Of a stretch of 64,000 nt of DNA, positions 17,044-24,380 are shown piece by piece (positions within the stretch are counted from its first letter, which is position 1; each line of letters opens with the position of its first letter). Source of the stretch: Hymenobacter jeongseonensis. Lineage in GTDB: Bacteria > Bacteroidota > Bacteroidia > Cytophagales > Hymenobacteraceae. The translations under genes were made by a program, and so were the position numbers. Below the pieces are notes generated by a model that had not been told where the DNA came from, did no database searches, and saw nothing but the letters and a program-made list of their open reading frames with translations. The stretch is taken from contig NZ_JADQDQ010000001.1 in the NCBI RefSeq assembly GCF_015694725.1, positions 248,001 to 312,000 of the forward strand, written 5' to 3'.

Positions 17044-17775
17044 GCTGCTGCCACACTCAGCGTGGAAAATCTGGTTGCGGGCTACCCCGGAAGGGTGCTG
17101 GTCCGCAACCTTTTTTTGTGCCTGCCCGAACCGGCTTTCGTGGCCGTGGTGGGGCACAACGGCAGTGGCAAAACCACGTTGTTTCGGGTGCTCACGGGCC
17201 AGCTGCCCTACCAGGGCAGTGCCCGCCTGCTGGGCGAGGAAGTGCGCGGGCTGCGGCGCGCGGCCACGGCCGGCTTGCTGGGCTACTTACCGCAGCGCGG
17301 CAGCATTGGGTTTTCCATTTCGGTGCGCGAGCTGGTGGTGATGGGCCGCTACCGGCACCACGGCTTGCTCAGCGCGTATGCCCCCGCCGATTACGCCCTG
17401 GCCGATGCCGCCTTGGTGCGCGTGGGCGTGCCTCATCTGGCCTTACGGGACTTTACCCAACTCTCCGGCGGCGAGCAGCAATTGGTGTGGCTGGCCCAGC
17501 TCAGCCTTCAGGACGCCCGGATTTACTTGCTCGACGAGCCCACCCAGCAGCTTGATGTGTACTACCGCCGTCAGGTGTTTGGCCTGGTGCACAATTGGGT
17601 GACGGAGCAGGGCAAAACGGTGCTCTGCAGCACCCACGATTTGGATAATTTGCCGGGCTTGAGCGGCTACTTGCTCAACCTTTCGGAGCCGCAGCCGCAA
17701 TTGCGGGTGCTTTCGCCGGCTACGGTGCAGGCCGCCCGCGAGTCGTTGGAGCAAGCCCCGGCCCGCATTGCCTGA
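16981..17775 (+). CDS. orphan ABC transporter ATP-binding protein (iron-siderophore/B12 type)
   Basis: A 264-residue ATPase close to the FecE/BtuD/HmuV group, which energises FecCD-type permeases for iron complexes, heme or cobalamin. Walker A GHNGSGKTT (58-66), signature LSGGEQQLVWLA (161-172) and Walker B IYLLDEPTQQLD (181-192) are intact. No permease or binding protein lies nearby, so its partner is elsewhere. Family similarity begins only at about residue 26 (LSVENLVAGY); residues 1-22 are encoded by the heptamer inverted repeat, so the true start may be the ATG at 16981 or a GTG at 17062. It ends four bases from the convergent crtY. Confidence 0.88.
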   Translation: MNDELNQEPASELITHNSQLIAAATLSVENLVAGYPGRVLVRNLFLCLPEPAFVAVVGHNGSGKTTLFRVLTGQLPYQGSARLLGEEVRGLRRAATAGLLGYLPQRGSIGFSISVRELVVMGRYRHHGLLSAYAPADYALADAALVRVGVPHLALRDFTQLSGGEQQLVWLAQLSLQDARIYLLDEPTQQLDVYYRRQVFGLVHNWVTEQGKTVLCSTHDLDNLPGLSGYLLNLSEPQPQLRVLSPATVQAARESLEQAPARIA

Positions 17776-17779
17776 AGCA

Positions 17780-18967
17780 CTAGCGGCGGCCTGGCTTGCC
17801 CCGCAGCACTTGCGCAATGGAGCGCATAAACGGCTCCGGGGCCACCGAATTCATTACGCGCAGGTTGTCGGCCCAGGAAGTGGTTTCGTCCAGAAAGCGG
17901 AAGATGCGTTCCACTGGATTGCGCGCGAAGAGCTGCCGAAAAATATCCCGCGTGGTTTCGCCGCGCCGCTGCATGATGTCGAGCAGCAGCGTGTCGAACA
18001 GCCGAAACTGCCACCGGTCGCCGGTGGGGTCGGCGGGCGGGTGGCCGGTGCTGGCCAAGGCCGCCACCAGCCTTTCCGACTGCTGCTGAATACGCTTAAA
18101 GGCATACCCGGTGCTGGCCTTGGCGCGTCCGCCCCGGGTGCCTAGGTTGATGATGTGCGCACCCGCTTTGGCCGGCAACGGGTGGTCCGTCATCGGAATG
18201 GCTCCGGTTTCTTCGGCCACAATCCGGTAGCTGCTTTCGCCCAAGAGGGAAGTTAAGTATTCCCGGATAGCCGCCTCGTATTCGGATTTGGCTAAGGGTG
18301 TTTCTGAAAACAACGTGTATTCAACCAGTGCTTTGCGTGGTGAAAAAGGCAGCACGTAGACAAATCGCGCCTCGTGGTGTTGTTCGCCGCGGAAGTCCAT
18401 GAACTCGACTACTTCCGGATTGAACGCATCGACTTCGGTTTCGACTTCCCAGCCCACAAAGTGCTGCAAGAGGTAGCGGTAGTTTTCGGGGCGCTTCAGC
18501 TTGGCCAGGTCCGGGGGGCGGCTATCGAACGCATAACGCGCCGTGAATTCGCCCGCACTGCTGCTCACGCTCACGCCATGAGGCAAGTTCTCCAGTTTTT
18601 CGACGGTGCCCCGGGCGGTGGTGAACTGCGGGTTATCAGCCAGCGCGGCGCGGATGAATTGGTAGTAATCCAGCCCGCGAATCATGCGGTAGCGGTAGGT
18701 TCCCAAGTCGATTACTTTGTCGAAGCCCGGGCTACGGAAGGCTATCTGGCGCCATTCGTGGGCGGCAAGGCCATCAAATACCATCGGCGTGTTCGACCAG
18801 TAGGACCAGGTGCGGTCGTTCTGGTCCTTGGCCTCGGGCTCGATAATCAGCACTTTTTGAGCGGCTAGGCGCGGCTCCTGGGCCATATGATACGCCAGGC
18901 TGAGGCCCGCGGCCCCGCCGCCCACGATGAGGTAGTCGTAATCAAGCGAAGCGTCCGAAGCAGGCAT
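17780..18967 (-). CDS. crtY: lycopene cyclase, CrtY/CrtL type
   Basis: A 395-residue FAD-dependent enzyme of the lycopene cyclase family, which closes the beta-ionone rings of carotenoids; pink-red carotenoids are usual in Hymenobacter. The N-terminus has the dinucleotide-binding strand DYLIVGGGAAGLSLAY (GGGAAG at 16-21), followed by the DRTWSYW segment typical of these cyclases (50-56), and the C-terminal GTRGGRAKASTGYAF motif. The ATG at 18967 is used because the 81 residues of open frame before it are basic and unlike the family. No other carotenoid gene is in the window. It converges with the ABC ATPase with a 4-base gap and no terminator. Confidence 0.93.
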   Translation of the reverse strand: MPASDASLDYDYLIVGGGAAGLSLAYHMAQEPRLAAQKVLIIEPEAKDQNDRTWSYWSNTPMVFDGLAAHEWRQIAFRSPGFDKVIDLGTYRYRMIRGLDYYQFIRAALADNPQFTTARGTVEKLENLPHGVSVSSSAGEFTARYAFDSRPPDLAKLKRPENYRYLLQHFVGWEVETEVDAFNPEVVEFMDFRGEQHHEARFVYVLPFSPRKALVEYTLFSETPLAKSEYEAAIREYLTSLLGESSYRIVAEETGAIPMTDHPLPAKAGAHIINLGTRGGRAKASTGYAFKRIQQQSERLVAALASTGHPPADPTGDRWQFRLFDTLLLDIMQRRGETTRDIFRQLFARNPVERIFRFLDETTSWADNLRVMNSVAPEPFMRSIAQVLRGKPGRR

Positions 18968-19065
18968 GGCGGCAATAAGAGGCAGCAAAAATGGCACATC
19001 CGCGCGCAAAAAAAGCCGAACCTTGCGGCCCGGCTGATTCTGTGGCTTGTAAACTAGCGGATGCC

Positions 19066-19935
19066 TTAGAAGTTCGGTGACAGCAAGTACTTGTGGTAGA
19101 AATCGTCGATGATTTTTACCGCCTCGCTGGCGTCGTCCACAATCTGCACCAGTTTCATGTCCTCGGCCGAGATGTTGTGCTCTTCGTGCAGCATCACGTC
19201 TTCTACCCACTTAAATAGGCCGCTCCAGTAGGCCGAGCCCACCAATACGATGGGGAAACGGCTGATTTTCTTGGTCTGAATCAGCGTCATGGCCTCAAAC
19301 AACTCGTCGAGGGTACCGAAGCCGCCGGGCATGCCTACAAAGGCCTGCGCGTATTTCACAAACATCACTTTGCGCACGAAAAAGTAATCGAAATCGATGC
19401 ACTTGTCCTGGTCGATGTAGATGTTGTGGGATTGCTCGAAGGGCAATTCAATGTTGAGGCCCACCGACTTGCCGCCCTCGGAACGGGCACCCTTGTTGCC
19501 GGCCTCCATGATGCCGGGGCCGCCGCCCGTGATAACGCCGTAGCCGTGGCGTACCAGTTTGGCCGCGATTTCCTCGGCCATCTGGTAGTACGGGTTGTCG
19601 GGCTTGGTGCGGGCCGAGCCAAAGATGCTGACGCACGGACCGATTTTGGACATCTTCTCGAAGCCCTCCACAAACTCGGCCATCACCTTGAAAATCTGCC
19701 AGCTGTCGGCGATTTTGATTTCGTTCCAGTCCTTGTCGACGAAGGCTTTGCGCAGGCGCTGCTCGTCCTCGATGGCGAGGGAAGGGTGGCCGCTCACTTG
19801 TTCCCGCATCTCGCTGATGGACGTTAGCTTGTCGTCGTTGACATTCGGCTGTTTGATGGTTTTGCCGCTGCCAGCATTCAACATGTCGTCCGACATCTTG
19901 GTCTTGCTGGTCTTCTCTTTCTTGATAGTGGACAT
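19066..19935 (-). CDS. LOG-family nucleotide hydrolase (TIGR00730 Rossmann-fold protein)
   Basis: A 289-residue lysine-decarboxylase-like fold protein of the LOG/TIGR00730 group, which cleaves the N-glycosidic bond of nucleoside monophosphates. The diagnostic pieces are VSIFGSARTKPDNPYY, GYGVITGGGPGIMEAGNKGA (phosphate-binding) and the PGGFGTLDE motif with its catalytic Glu. It carries an about 75-residue charged N-terminal extension (KKEKTSKTK) absent from the shortest LOG proteins. An intrinsic-terminator-like hairpin with its T tract ends 18 bases before the ATG (see 19954-20009), so expression may depend on read-through or attenuation. Confidence 0.9.
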   Translation of the reverse strand: MSTIKKEKTSKTKMSDDMLNAGSGKTIKQPNVNDDKLTSISEMREQVSGHPSLAIEDEQRLRKAFVDKDWNEIKIADSWQIFKVMAEFVEGFEKMSKIGPCVSIFGSARTKPDNPYYQMAEEIAAKLVRHGYGVITGGGPGIMEAGNKGARSEGGKSVGLNIELPFEQSHNIYIDQDKCIDFDYFFVRKVMFVKYAQAFVGMPGGFGTLDELFEAMTLIQTKKISRFPIVLVGSAYWSGLFKWVEDVMLHEEHNISAEDMKLVQIVDDASEAVKIIDDFYHKYLLSPNF

Positions 19936-19953
19936 ACGTTCTATGGGAATTCC

Positions 19954-20009
19954 TTCAAAAACAAAATCGCCCCGAAATAGGGGCGATTAAAAGTAGGGCG
20001 TCAAAGTTA
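19954..20009 (-). promoter_or_regulatory. promoter plus terminator-like leader (candidate attenuator) of LOG gene
   Basis: On the minus strand a -7 box TAACTTTG (20002-20009) is followed by a 9-bp hairpin AATCGCCCC / GGGGCGATT (19965-19988) and then the T-rich run TTTTGTTTTTG (down to about 19954), 18 bases before the ATG. The leader segment CGCCC just after the -7 box could pair with the right arm and prevent the hairpin. The -33 element is weak (CTG rather than TTG). The hairpin could instead simply end dehydrogenase read-through. Confidence 0.5.
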
Positions 20010-20045
20010 CCGAATTGTAACGATAAAACAGCGATGCCGTGAGGG

Positions 20046-20100
20046 ACTGCTTTTTAGCAGTGAGCGAAGCCAAGCGGTATGCCTGACTTCGCTCACTGCT
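20046..20100 (-). repeat. alternative-pairing hairpin after the dehydrogenase gene
   Basis: A perfect 14-bp inverted repeat (20056-20069 with 20087-20100; AGCAGTGAGCGAAG) with a 17-nt loop lies 26 bases past the dehydrogenase stop. A further ACTGCT at 20046-20051 can pair with the same AGCAGT (20056-20061), giving mutually exclusive stems. There is no T run on the minus strand, so it is not a plain intrinsic terminator. Confidence 0.6.
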
Positions 20101-20126
20101 AATTGCTTAAGAAATTGATTGTCAGG

Positions 20127-21356
20127 CTATATTAATTGCCGAAGCGCCATCTCGAATGAGCGCTGGGCAATACCTGTGGGATGCGCATTTTCCTGGTGCG
20201 TACGCTCCAGCGCGGCGCCGATGATGCGCGAGGTATCGGCAAAAATGGCTTGGTCGGTAATCTCGGCCCCGGTTTCCATGAGGTAGGCAAATACCCGCGC
20301 CATGCCGCAGTTGGCAATGAAGTCGGGTACCACGGCCGTGTGCTGGTCAGCAAACTCACCGGTGGGGCCGAAGAAGATTTCCGGGTCGGCAAAGGGCACG
20401 TTGGCGCCGCAGCTGATTACCTTCAGGCCGCCGGCCAGCAACTGCTCCACTTGCTCGCGGGCCACGAGGCGCGAGGACGCCGCCGGAACAAAAATGTCCG
20501 CGCCCATGGACCACACTTTCTCGTTCACTTCGCTGAAGGAAAGCAGGTTGTCGGCCGTTAGGGCATTGCCTTGGCGGGCCAGCAGCAGCGTCCGGATTTC
20601 TTCCAGGCCGAAGCCTTCGGGATTCAGCAGTCCCCCGGCCCGGTCGATGATGCCCACGATGCGCACGCCTTGCCCGGCTAGGTAGTAAGCGGCCGCAGCG
20701 CCCACATTGCCCCAACCCTGAATGATGGCGCGCTGCCCGCGCAGGTCGGTTTGGGGCCAGAGCCGGTAGTAGTGGCGCACGGCTTCGGCCACCCCGTAGC
20801 CGGTGATAAGGTCGGCGACGGTGTACTTGCGGGCCAGATTGGGCGAAAAAGTAGCGTCTTCCACCACTTTTATTACCCCTTGCCGGAGCTGGCCAAGTTT
20901 CTGTATTTTCTGGGGTTCCGTGGCGTGGTAGTGCCCGGTCACGACGCCCTCTTGCGGGTGCCACAGTCCGTATTCTTCAGTAATCGGAATAACCTCATGT
21001 ATCTCATCCACGTTAAGGTCTCCGCCGGTGCCGTAGTAGTTTTTCAGCAAAGGGAACACGGCGCGGTACCAGCGTTCCAATACGCCACGCTTGCGCGGGT
21101 CCTGCGGGTCGAAGTTGATGCCCGATTTGGCTCCTCCGATGGCCGGCCCTGATACCGTGAACTTTACTTCCATCGTTTTCGCCAAGCTCTCTACCTCGCG
21201 CTTGTCCAGGCCCTTGCGCATGCGAGTGCCCCCACCGGCGGCGCCCCCGCGTAGCGAGTTGATGACCACCCAACCTTCGGCATCCGTTTCGGAATCTTTC
21301 CACTCGAAGACGATTTCAGGGCGTTTGTTTTCAAACTTGGTTAGCAGGTCAAGCAT
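20127..21356 (-). CDS. Glu/Leu/Phe/Val dehydrogenase (glutamate dehydrogenase-like)
   Basis: A 409-residue amino-acid dehydrogenase that interconverts an amino acid and its 2-oxo acid with NAD(P). The N-terminal domain has GGGTRMRKGL (41-50) and the catalytic-lysine loop GPAIGGAKSGINFDP (K77); the C-terminal Rossmann domain has IQGWGNVGAAAAYYLAG. Length is closer to bacterial glutamate dehydrogenases (410-450) than to leucine dehydrogenase (about 365), and a leucine-type enzyme is present separately at 27238-28326, so glutamate is the likelier substrate. Start ATG at 21356; a -7 box TACCTTTG lies at 21397-21404 on the minus strand. Divergent from an ArsR-like regulator with palindromes between them. 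Confidence 0.92.
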   Translation of the reverse strand: MLDLLTKFENKRPEIVFEWKDSETDAEGWVVINSLRGGAAGGGTRMRKGLDKREVESLAKTMEVKFTVSGPAIGGAKSGINFDPQDPRKRGVLERWYRAVFPLLKNYYGTGGDLNVDEIHEVIPITEEYGLWHPQEGVVTGHYHATEPQKIQKLGQLRQGVIKVVEDATFSPNLARKYTVADLITGYGVAEAVRHYYRLWPQTDLRGQRAIIQGWGNVGAAAAYYLAGQGVRIVGIIDRAGGLLNPEGFGLEEIRTLLLARQGNALTADNLLSFSEVNEKVWSMGADIFVPAASSRLVAREQVEQLLAGGLKVISCGANVPFADPEIFFGPTGEFADQHTAVVPDFIANCGMARVFAYLMETGAEITDQAIFADTSRIIGAALERTHQENAHPTGIAQRSFEMALRQLI

Positions 21357-21467
21357 TGGGTGGGGATAAGGGCATTCGTGACAAAAAGCTGAACCGCAAA
21401 GGTACGGAGGCAAGCCGTTGGACTGCTGCAACCCAAAATTGTATTCGCCGTAGAAATGAGAGGTTTA

Positions 21468-21539
21468 AATACTTAAGTATTGTTGAGATAACCGGTCCGT
21501 TTCCCTCTGTTTTGCACCACACTTAGGAACTACCTAAGT
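21468..21539. promoter_or_regulatory. two palindromic operator candidates upstream of the ArsR-like gene
   Basis: Site 1 is the 14-bp perfect palindrome AATACTTAAGTATT (21468-21481). Site 2 is ACTTAGG, 5 nt, CCTAAGT (21521-21539). Both share the half-site word ACTTA and lie in the AT-rich spacer between the divergent dehydrogenase and the winged-helix regulator gene, so they are natural binding sites for that regulator. Confidence 0.55.
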
Positions 21540-21648
21540 AAATCAGATGTATTGCGGTTATTCTACTCTTCTAGCTTCTACCACCCATCTTCCGTCCTCT
21601 ACCCTTAACATCCTACTCTTCCATTTACATTTTACTTCTTATCGACTC

Positions 21649-21969
21649 ATGAAACCATTGCATTCGCGTGTAGAAGCGCAACAGTTGGACCGTGCCGCGG
21701 CTATGCTCAAGGTTCTCTCCCATCCCAAGCGGTTGGCTATCGTTGACTTACTAGGCAAGACCAAAGGCAAAGACAGCCAGATGTCTGTTACTGACATTTA
21801 CCAGGCCCTCGACCTGCCCCAGGCCATTGCCTCGCAGCACCTCATTACCCTCAAAGACCGGGGCGTACTGAAATCCAGTAAGATTGGCACCAAGATTTAT
21901 TACTCGCTGGCGGTGCCCCAGTTGCTCAAGGTGATTGACACCCTCGAAGATTATTCGGGTAAGCTGTAG
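21649..21969 (+). CDS. ArsR-family winged-helix transcriptional regulator
   Basis: A 106-residue dimeric winged-helix repressor type protein. The region MLKVLSHPKRLAIVDLL (19-35) is the classic ArsR helix, followed by the recognition segment DLPQAIASQHLITLKDRGVL and the wing KIGTKIYYSL. No metal-binding Cys cluster (ELCVCDL) is present, so it is not an arsenic or cadmium sensor of the known kind; the signal is unknown. The ATG at 21649 is chosen over an upstream frame extension of 34 residues that is Ser/Thr/Leu-rich and lies in the AT-rich leader. Palindromes at 21468-21539 may be its operators. A terminator follows. Confidence 0.9.
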   Translation: MKPLHSRVEAQQLDRAAAMLKVLSHPKRLAIVDLLGKTKGKDSQMSVTDIYQALDLPQAIASQHLITLKDRGVLKSSKIGTKIYYSLAVPQLLKVIDTLEDYSGKL

Positions 21970-22004
21970 TCGTAAAGACCGGCGCTAAAATGTATATAAA
22001 GGAG

Positions 22005-22035
22005 GCTGTTTCTTTCGAGGGAAGCAGCTTTTTTT
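22005..22035 (+). terminator. intrinsic terminator after the ArsR-like gene
   Basis: An 8-bp stem (GCTGTTTC with GAAGCAGC, one G-T pair) and an 8-nt loop, followed by seven T. The T run overlaps the stop codon of convergent coaE. Confidence 0.75.
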
Positions 22036-22639
22036 ATGCCTGCTGGCCGATGCCAAACATGTGGTGCAGCGCCAGCACCTGGGGCAGCAGCGGCTGCATA
22101 TCGTCGTTGGTAAGAACGTAGTCGGCCCGTTGCATCTTTTCTTCTTCGCTCAACTGCTTGGCCATAATCGCCTGTACGTCGGCCGGGGAGCGGTGCGGGT
22201 CGCGCCGCAACACCCGCGCCTGCCGCACGGCCAGCGGCGCAAACACGGTGATGATGCGGTCGAGCTGCTTATACGAGCCGGCTTCGAAGAGCAACGCGGC
22301 CTCTTTGAGCACATACGGGTGCCCAGCGGCTTGCTGCGCCAAGGCCCAACGCTCAAAATCGGTGCCGACGTGCGGGTGCACCAGTCCGTTGAGCTGGGCC
22401 AATAGAGCGGGATTGTTGAAGACCGTGCCGGCCAGAACGGGCCGGTTGAGCCGACCCGCGGCATCGTAGGTATCCGGCCCGAAGGCTGCGGTTAGCTGCT
22501 GGCGCAGTTCGGCATCGTTTTCCATCACCCAGCGAGCCCGAGTATCGGCATCGTAAATGGGTACGCCCAATGCGTGAAATAAACGGCTCACAATGCTCTT
22601 GCCCGAGCCAATGCCACCGGTGATGCCAATGCGCAGCAT
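22034..22639 (-). CDS. coaE: dephospho-CoA kinase
   Basis: CoaE phosphorylates the 3'-hydroxyl of dephospho-CoA, the last step of CoA synthesis. The 201-residue protein has the P-loop GGIGSGKS (8-15), DADTRARWV (the nucleotide/CoA-binding segment near 30) and the LKEAALLFEAG motif near 112; length is normal. It is the last gene of a tight minus-strand group YajC-YbbR-CoaE (3- and 5-base spacers), so translation is probably coupled. panC, an earlier enzyme of the same pathway, lies 12 kb away. Confidence 0.96.
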   Translation of the reverse strand: MLRIGITGGIGSGKSIVSRLFHALGVPIYDADTRARWVMENDAELRQQLTAAFGPDTYDAAGRLNRPVLAGTVFNNPALLAQLNGLVHPHVGTDFERWALAQQAAGHPYVLKEAALLFEAGSYKQLDRIITVFAPLAVRQARVLRRDPHRSPADVQAIMAKQLSEEEKMQRADYVLTNDDMQPLLPQVLALHHMFGIGQQA

Positions 22640-22644
22640 GCAGG

Positions 22645-23376
22645 CTATTGGTTAGTTTGGGAGAAGCGTCGCCCACGGCTCTTGGCGGGGCTTCGGACTT
22701 GCCAGTTCATGCGCACTTTGGGCACCGAGGCGCGCACGCGGGAGGGCGTTTCGACTGCTACTTGCACCTCCACTTCTTCGTCGCGTCGGGCAAGGGCTTT
22801 GGGAACCACGATGTACGGGTCGGGCAGGGCGTTTATCAAACTGGCCGGACCACTGAAGGTAACGGCCGCCGGGGTGAAGCGTGCCTGATAGCGTCGCGCC
22901 GAATCGCGGGGGAGCGAGAGGTAAAGCTGGCGGGTAGCGTAGCGGTCGAAGGTGAGCCGCAACGTATCGCCGGCCCATTCGGTAACCTGCACGTCTTCCA
23001 AGGCTGTCTGCAGGCCGCGGCGCCACACATCGGCGGGGAGGTAGCGGGTGCCGGGCAAGGGCACCGGGCGCAATACGGCCGGGTGCGTGCCCCAACCCAG
23101 GTTGGCACGTAGCAGGCGCCAGCCCTGGCCCGTCACCGTCACCGGCAGGGCGTCGGGCAAGGGGCGTAGCGGCACGTAGCGGGCAGAGTCGTAGCGCCAC
23201 GCCAACGGGTAATTCAAGCGGGTGGTATATGTCTTGTTCAGGGCATTCATCTGCCAGAAAAACCCCGCCGCGAGCAAGCACGCCGTTACAGCCCGGTAGA
23301 AACTGGGCTCTTGGCCAGCGAAGGGGCGCACAAACCAGCCCGCCAGCTGGCTCGCCCGGTTCAGCGGCCCGTCCAT
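22645..23376 (-). CDS. YbbR-like domain protein
   Basis: A 243-residue protein with one N-terminal membrane segment (about residues 26-42, RAVTACLLAAGFFWQMNA) and a periplasmic part whose beta-rich repeats (PLRPLPDALPVTVTGQGWRLL, then FTPAAVTFSGPASLINALPDPYIVV) match the YbbR fold. YbbR proteins in other bacteria accompany the cyclic-di-AMP cyclase CdaA, but no such gene is here; in Bacteroidota the protein sits between yajC and coaE, as seen here. Function in this setting is unknown. The C-terminal tail KSRGRRFSQTNQ is basic. Confidence 0.85.
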   Translation of the reverse strand: MDGPLNRASQLAGWFVRPFAGQEPSFYRAVTACLLAAGFFWQMNALNKTYTTRLNYPLAWRYDSARYVPLRPLPDALPVTVTGQGWRLLRANLGWGTHPAVLRPVPLPGTRYLPADVWRRGLQTALEDVQVTEWAGDTLRLTFDRYATRQLYLSLPRDSARRYQARFTPAAVTFSGPASLINALPDPYIVVPKALARRDEEVEVQVAVETPSRVRASVPKVRMNWQVRSPAKSRGRRFSQTNQ

Positions 23377-23379
23377 GAC

Positions 23380-23709
23380 TTAGGTGGTGGCGACGCCGTC
23401 GGTGCCGGCGCTCGCCTTGCTGCTCACTTCGCGGGCAATGGCGGAGCGGTCGAAACGCAGCTTGGTGCCGCGGTCTACTTCCACTACCACGGTGTCTTCG
23501 GTGAGGTCAACCACAAGCCCGTGCAGGCCGCCGATGGTGACAATGCGCGACCCTTTGGCCAGCGACTGGCGGAAGGCTTTGGCATCGGACGCCCGTTTTT
23601 GCTGGGGCCGAATCATGAAGAAATACACCACCAGACCGATGGCTATCGGGAAGAGCAATTGGGTGTAATCCATTCCTCCGGAAGCTTGCAAGAGTAAGGT
23701 CAAGAACAT
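23380..23709 (-). CDS. yajC: preprotein translocase subunit YajC
   Basis: A 109-residue single-pass inner-membrane protein: one N-terminal helix (about 17-32, LLFPIAIGLVVYFFMIRP) then the conserved RPQQKRASDAKAFRQSL and the cytoplasmic beta domain GSRIVTIGGLHGLVVDL. YajC associates with SecDF and the Sec translocon. It is 18 bases after the DUF1573 gene and 3 bases before the YbbR gene, an order common in Bacteroidota. Confidence 0.95.
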   Translation of the reverse strand: MFLTLLLQASGGMDYTQLLFPIAIGLVVYFFMIRPQQKRASDAKAFRQSLAKGSRIVTIGGLHGLVVDLTEDTVVVEVDRGTKLRFDRSAIAREVSSKASAGTDGVATT

Positions 23710-23727
23710 GGCGTGTGGGTTATGGGC

Positions 23728-24246
23728 TTAGAGGGGAGTGGCAGCCGTTGGGTTGCCGGTCAGCACGTTGCCTTTGATGAGAATGGTGGTGATGTTGGGC
23801 TGGGTGTTGGCCCGCACCGCAATTTGCTTACTGATGATGCCCTGCTTGCCGCGGCTGTCAAACTGCACTTCCATGGTGCCCTGGGCGCCGGGAAGTACGG
23901 GGGCCTTGGTCCAGCTGGGCGTGGTGCAGCCACACGACACAATGGCGTCCTGAATCAGCAGCGGCGACTTGCCGGTATTGGTGAAGGTGAAGGTATGGCG
24001 CACCTTGCTATCGGCCTTGATATCCCCAAAGTCAAACTCGGTTTCGGTGAATTTCATCACCGGCGCGTTGGGGTTGGGGGCTTCGTCTTCGCTCACCACG
24101 TTGGGGTTGTCCACGGTGGGGTTGGCCGCGGCGGAGGCGGCATCGGTAGCGGCGGCATTCATGCCTTCGGTGCCCACTTCGGCGGTTTTATCGCGGTTGC
24201 AGGCAGTAAACAGCAGCGCTGCGGCAAGGATAATCTGGTATTTCAT
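23728..24246 (-). CDS. DUF1573 lipoprotein
   Basis: A 172-residue exported lipoprotein with lipobox LLFTAC (lipidated Cys16) and a spacer rich in Ala/Asn, followed by one DUF1573 immunoglobulin-like domain: FTETEFDFGDIKADSKVRHTF, then FTNTGKSPLLIQDAIVSCGCTTP with its characteristic SCGCTTP cysteine pair. Such domains occur in ASPM-SPD2-Hydin type folds; role unknown. First gene of the DUF1573-yajC-YbbR-coaE group. A strong hairpin lies between it and the isocitrate dehydrogenase gene upstream. Confidence 0.9.
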   Translation of the reverse strand: MKYQIILAAALLFTACNRDKTAEVGTEGMNAAATDAASAAANPTVDNPNVVSEDEAPNPNAPVMKFTETEFDFGDIKADSKVRHTFTFTNTGKSPLLIQDAIVSCGCTTPSWTKAPVLPGAQGTMEVQFDSRGKQGIISKQIAVRANTQPNITTILIKGNVLTGNPTAATPL

Positions 24247-24328
24247 GCGGGGTTAAACGCGCCCTGGCGCGTTTGAGTAAGGCTCAGTAAAGGCTAGATG
24301 GCTTCAGCAACAAGCGGTTGTAGAAGAG

Positions 24329-24368
24329 AGTGCCCGCCCCCATTTTTAAGGAAATGGGGGCGGGCACT
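24329..24368 (-). terminator. 17-bp hairpin between isocitrate dehydrogenase and DUF1573 genes
   Basis: Perfect arms 24329-24345 and 24352-24368 with a GC-rich core (TGCCCGCCCCCATTT) and a 6-nt loop, 12 bases past the dehydrogenase stop. The minus-strand side lacks a T run, so it may act as a weak terminator or as an mRNA 3'-end stabiliser. Confidence 0.65.
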
Positions 24369-24380
24369 TTTCGCTGCGTG

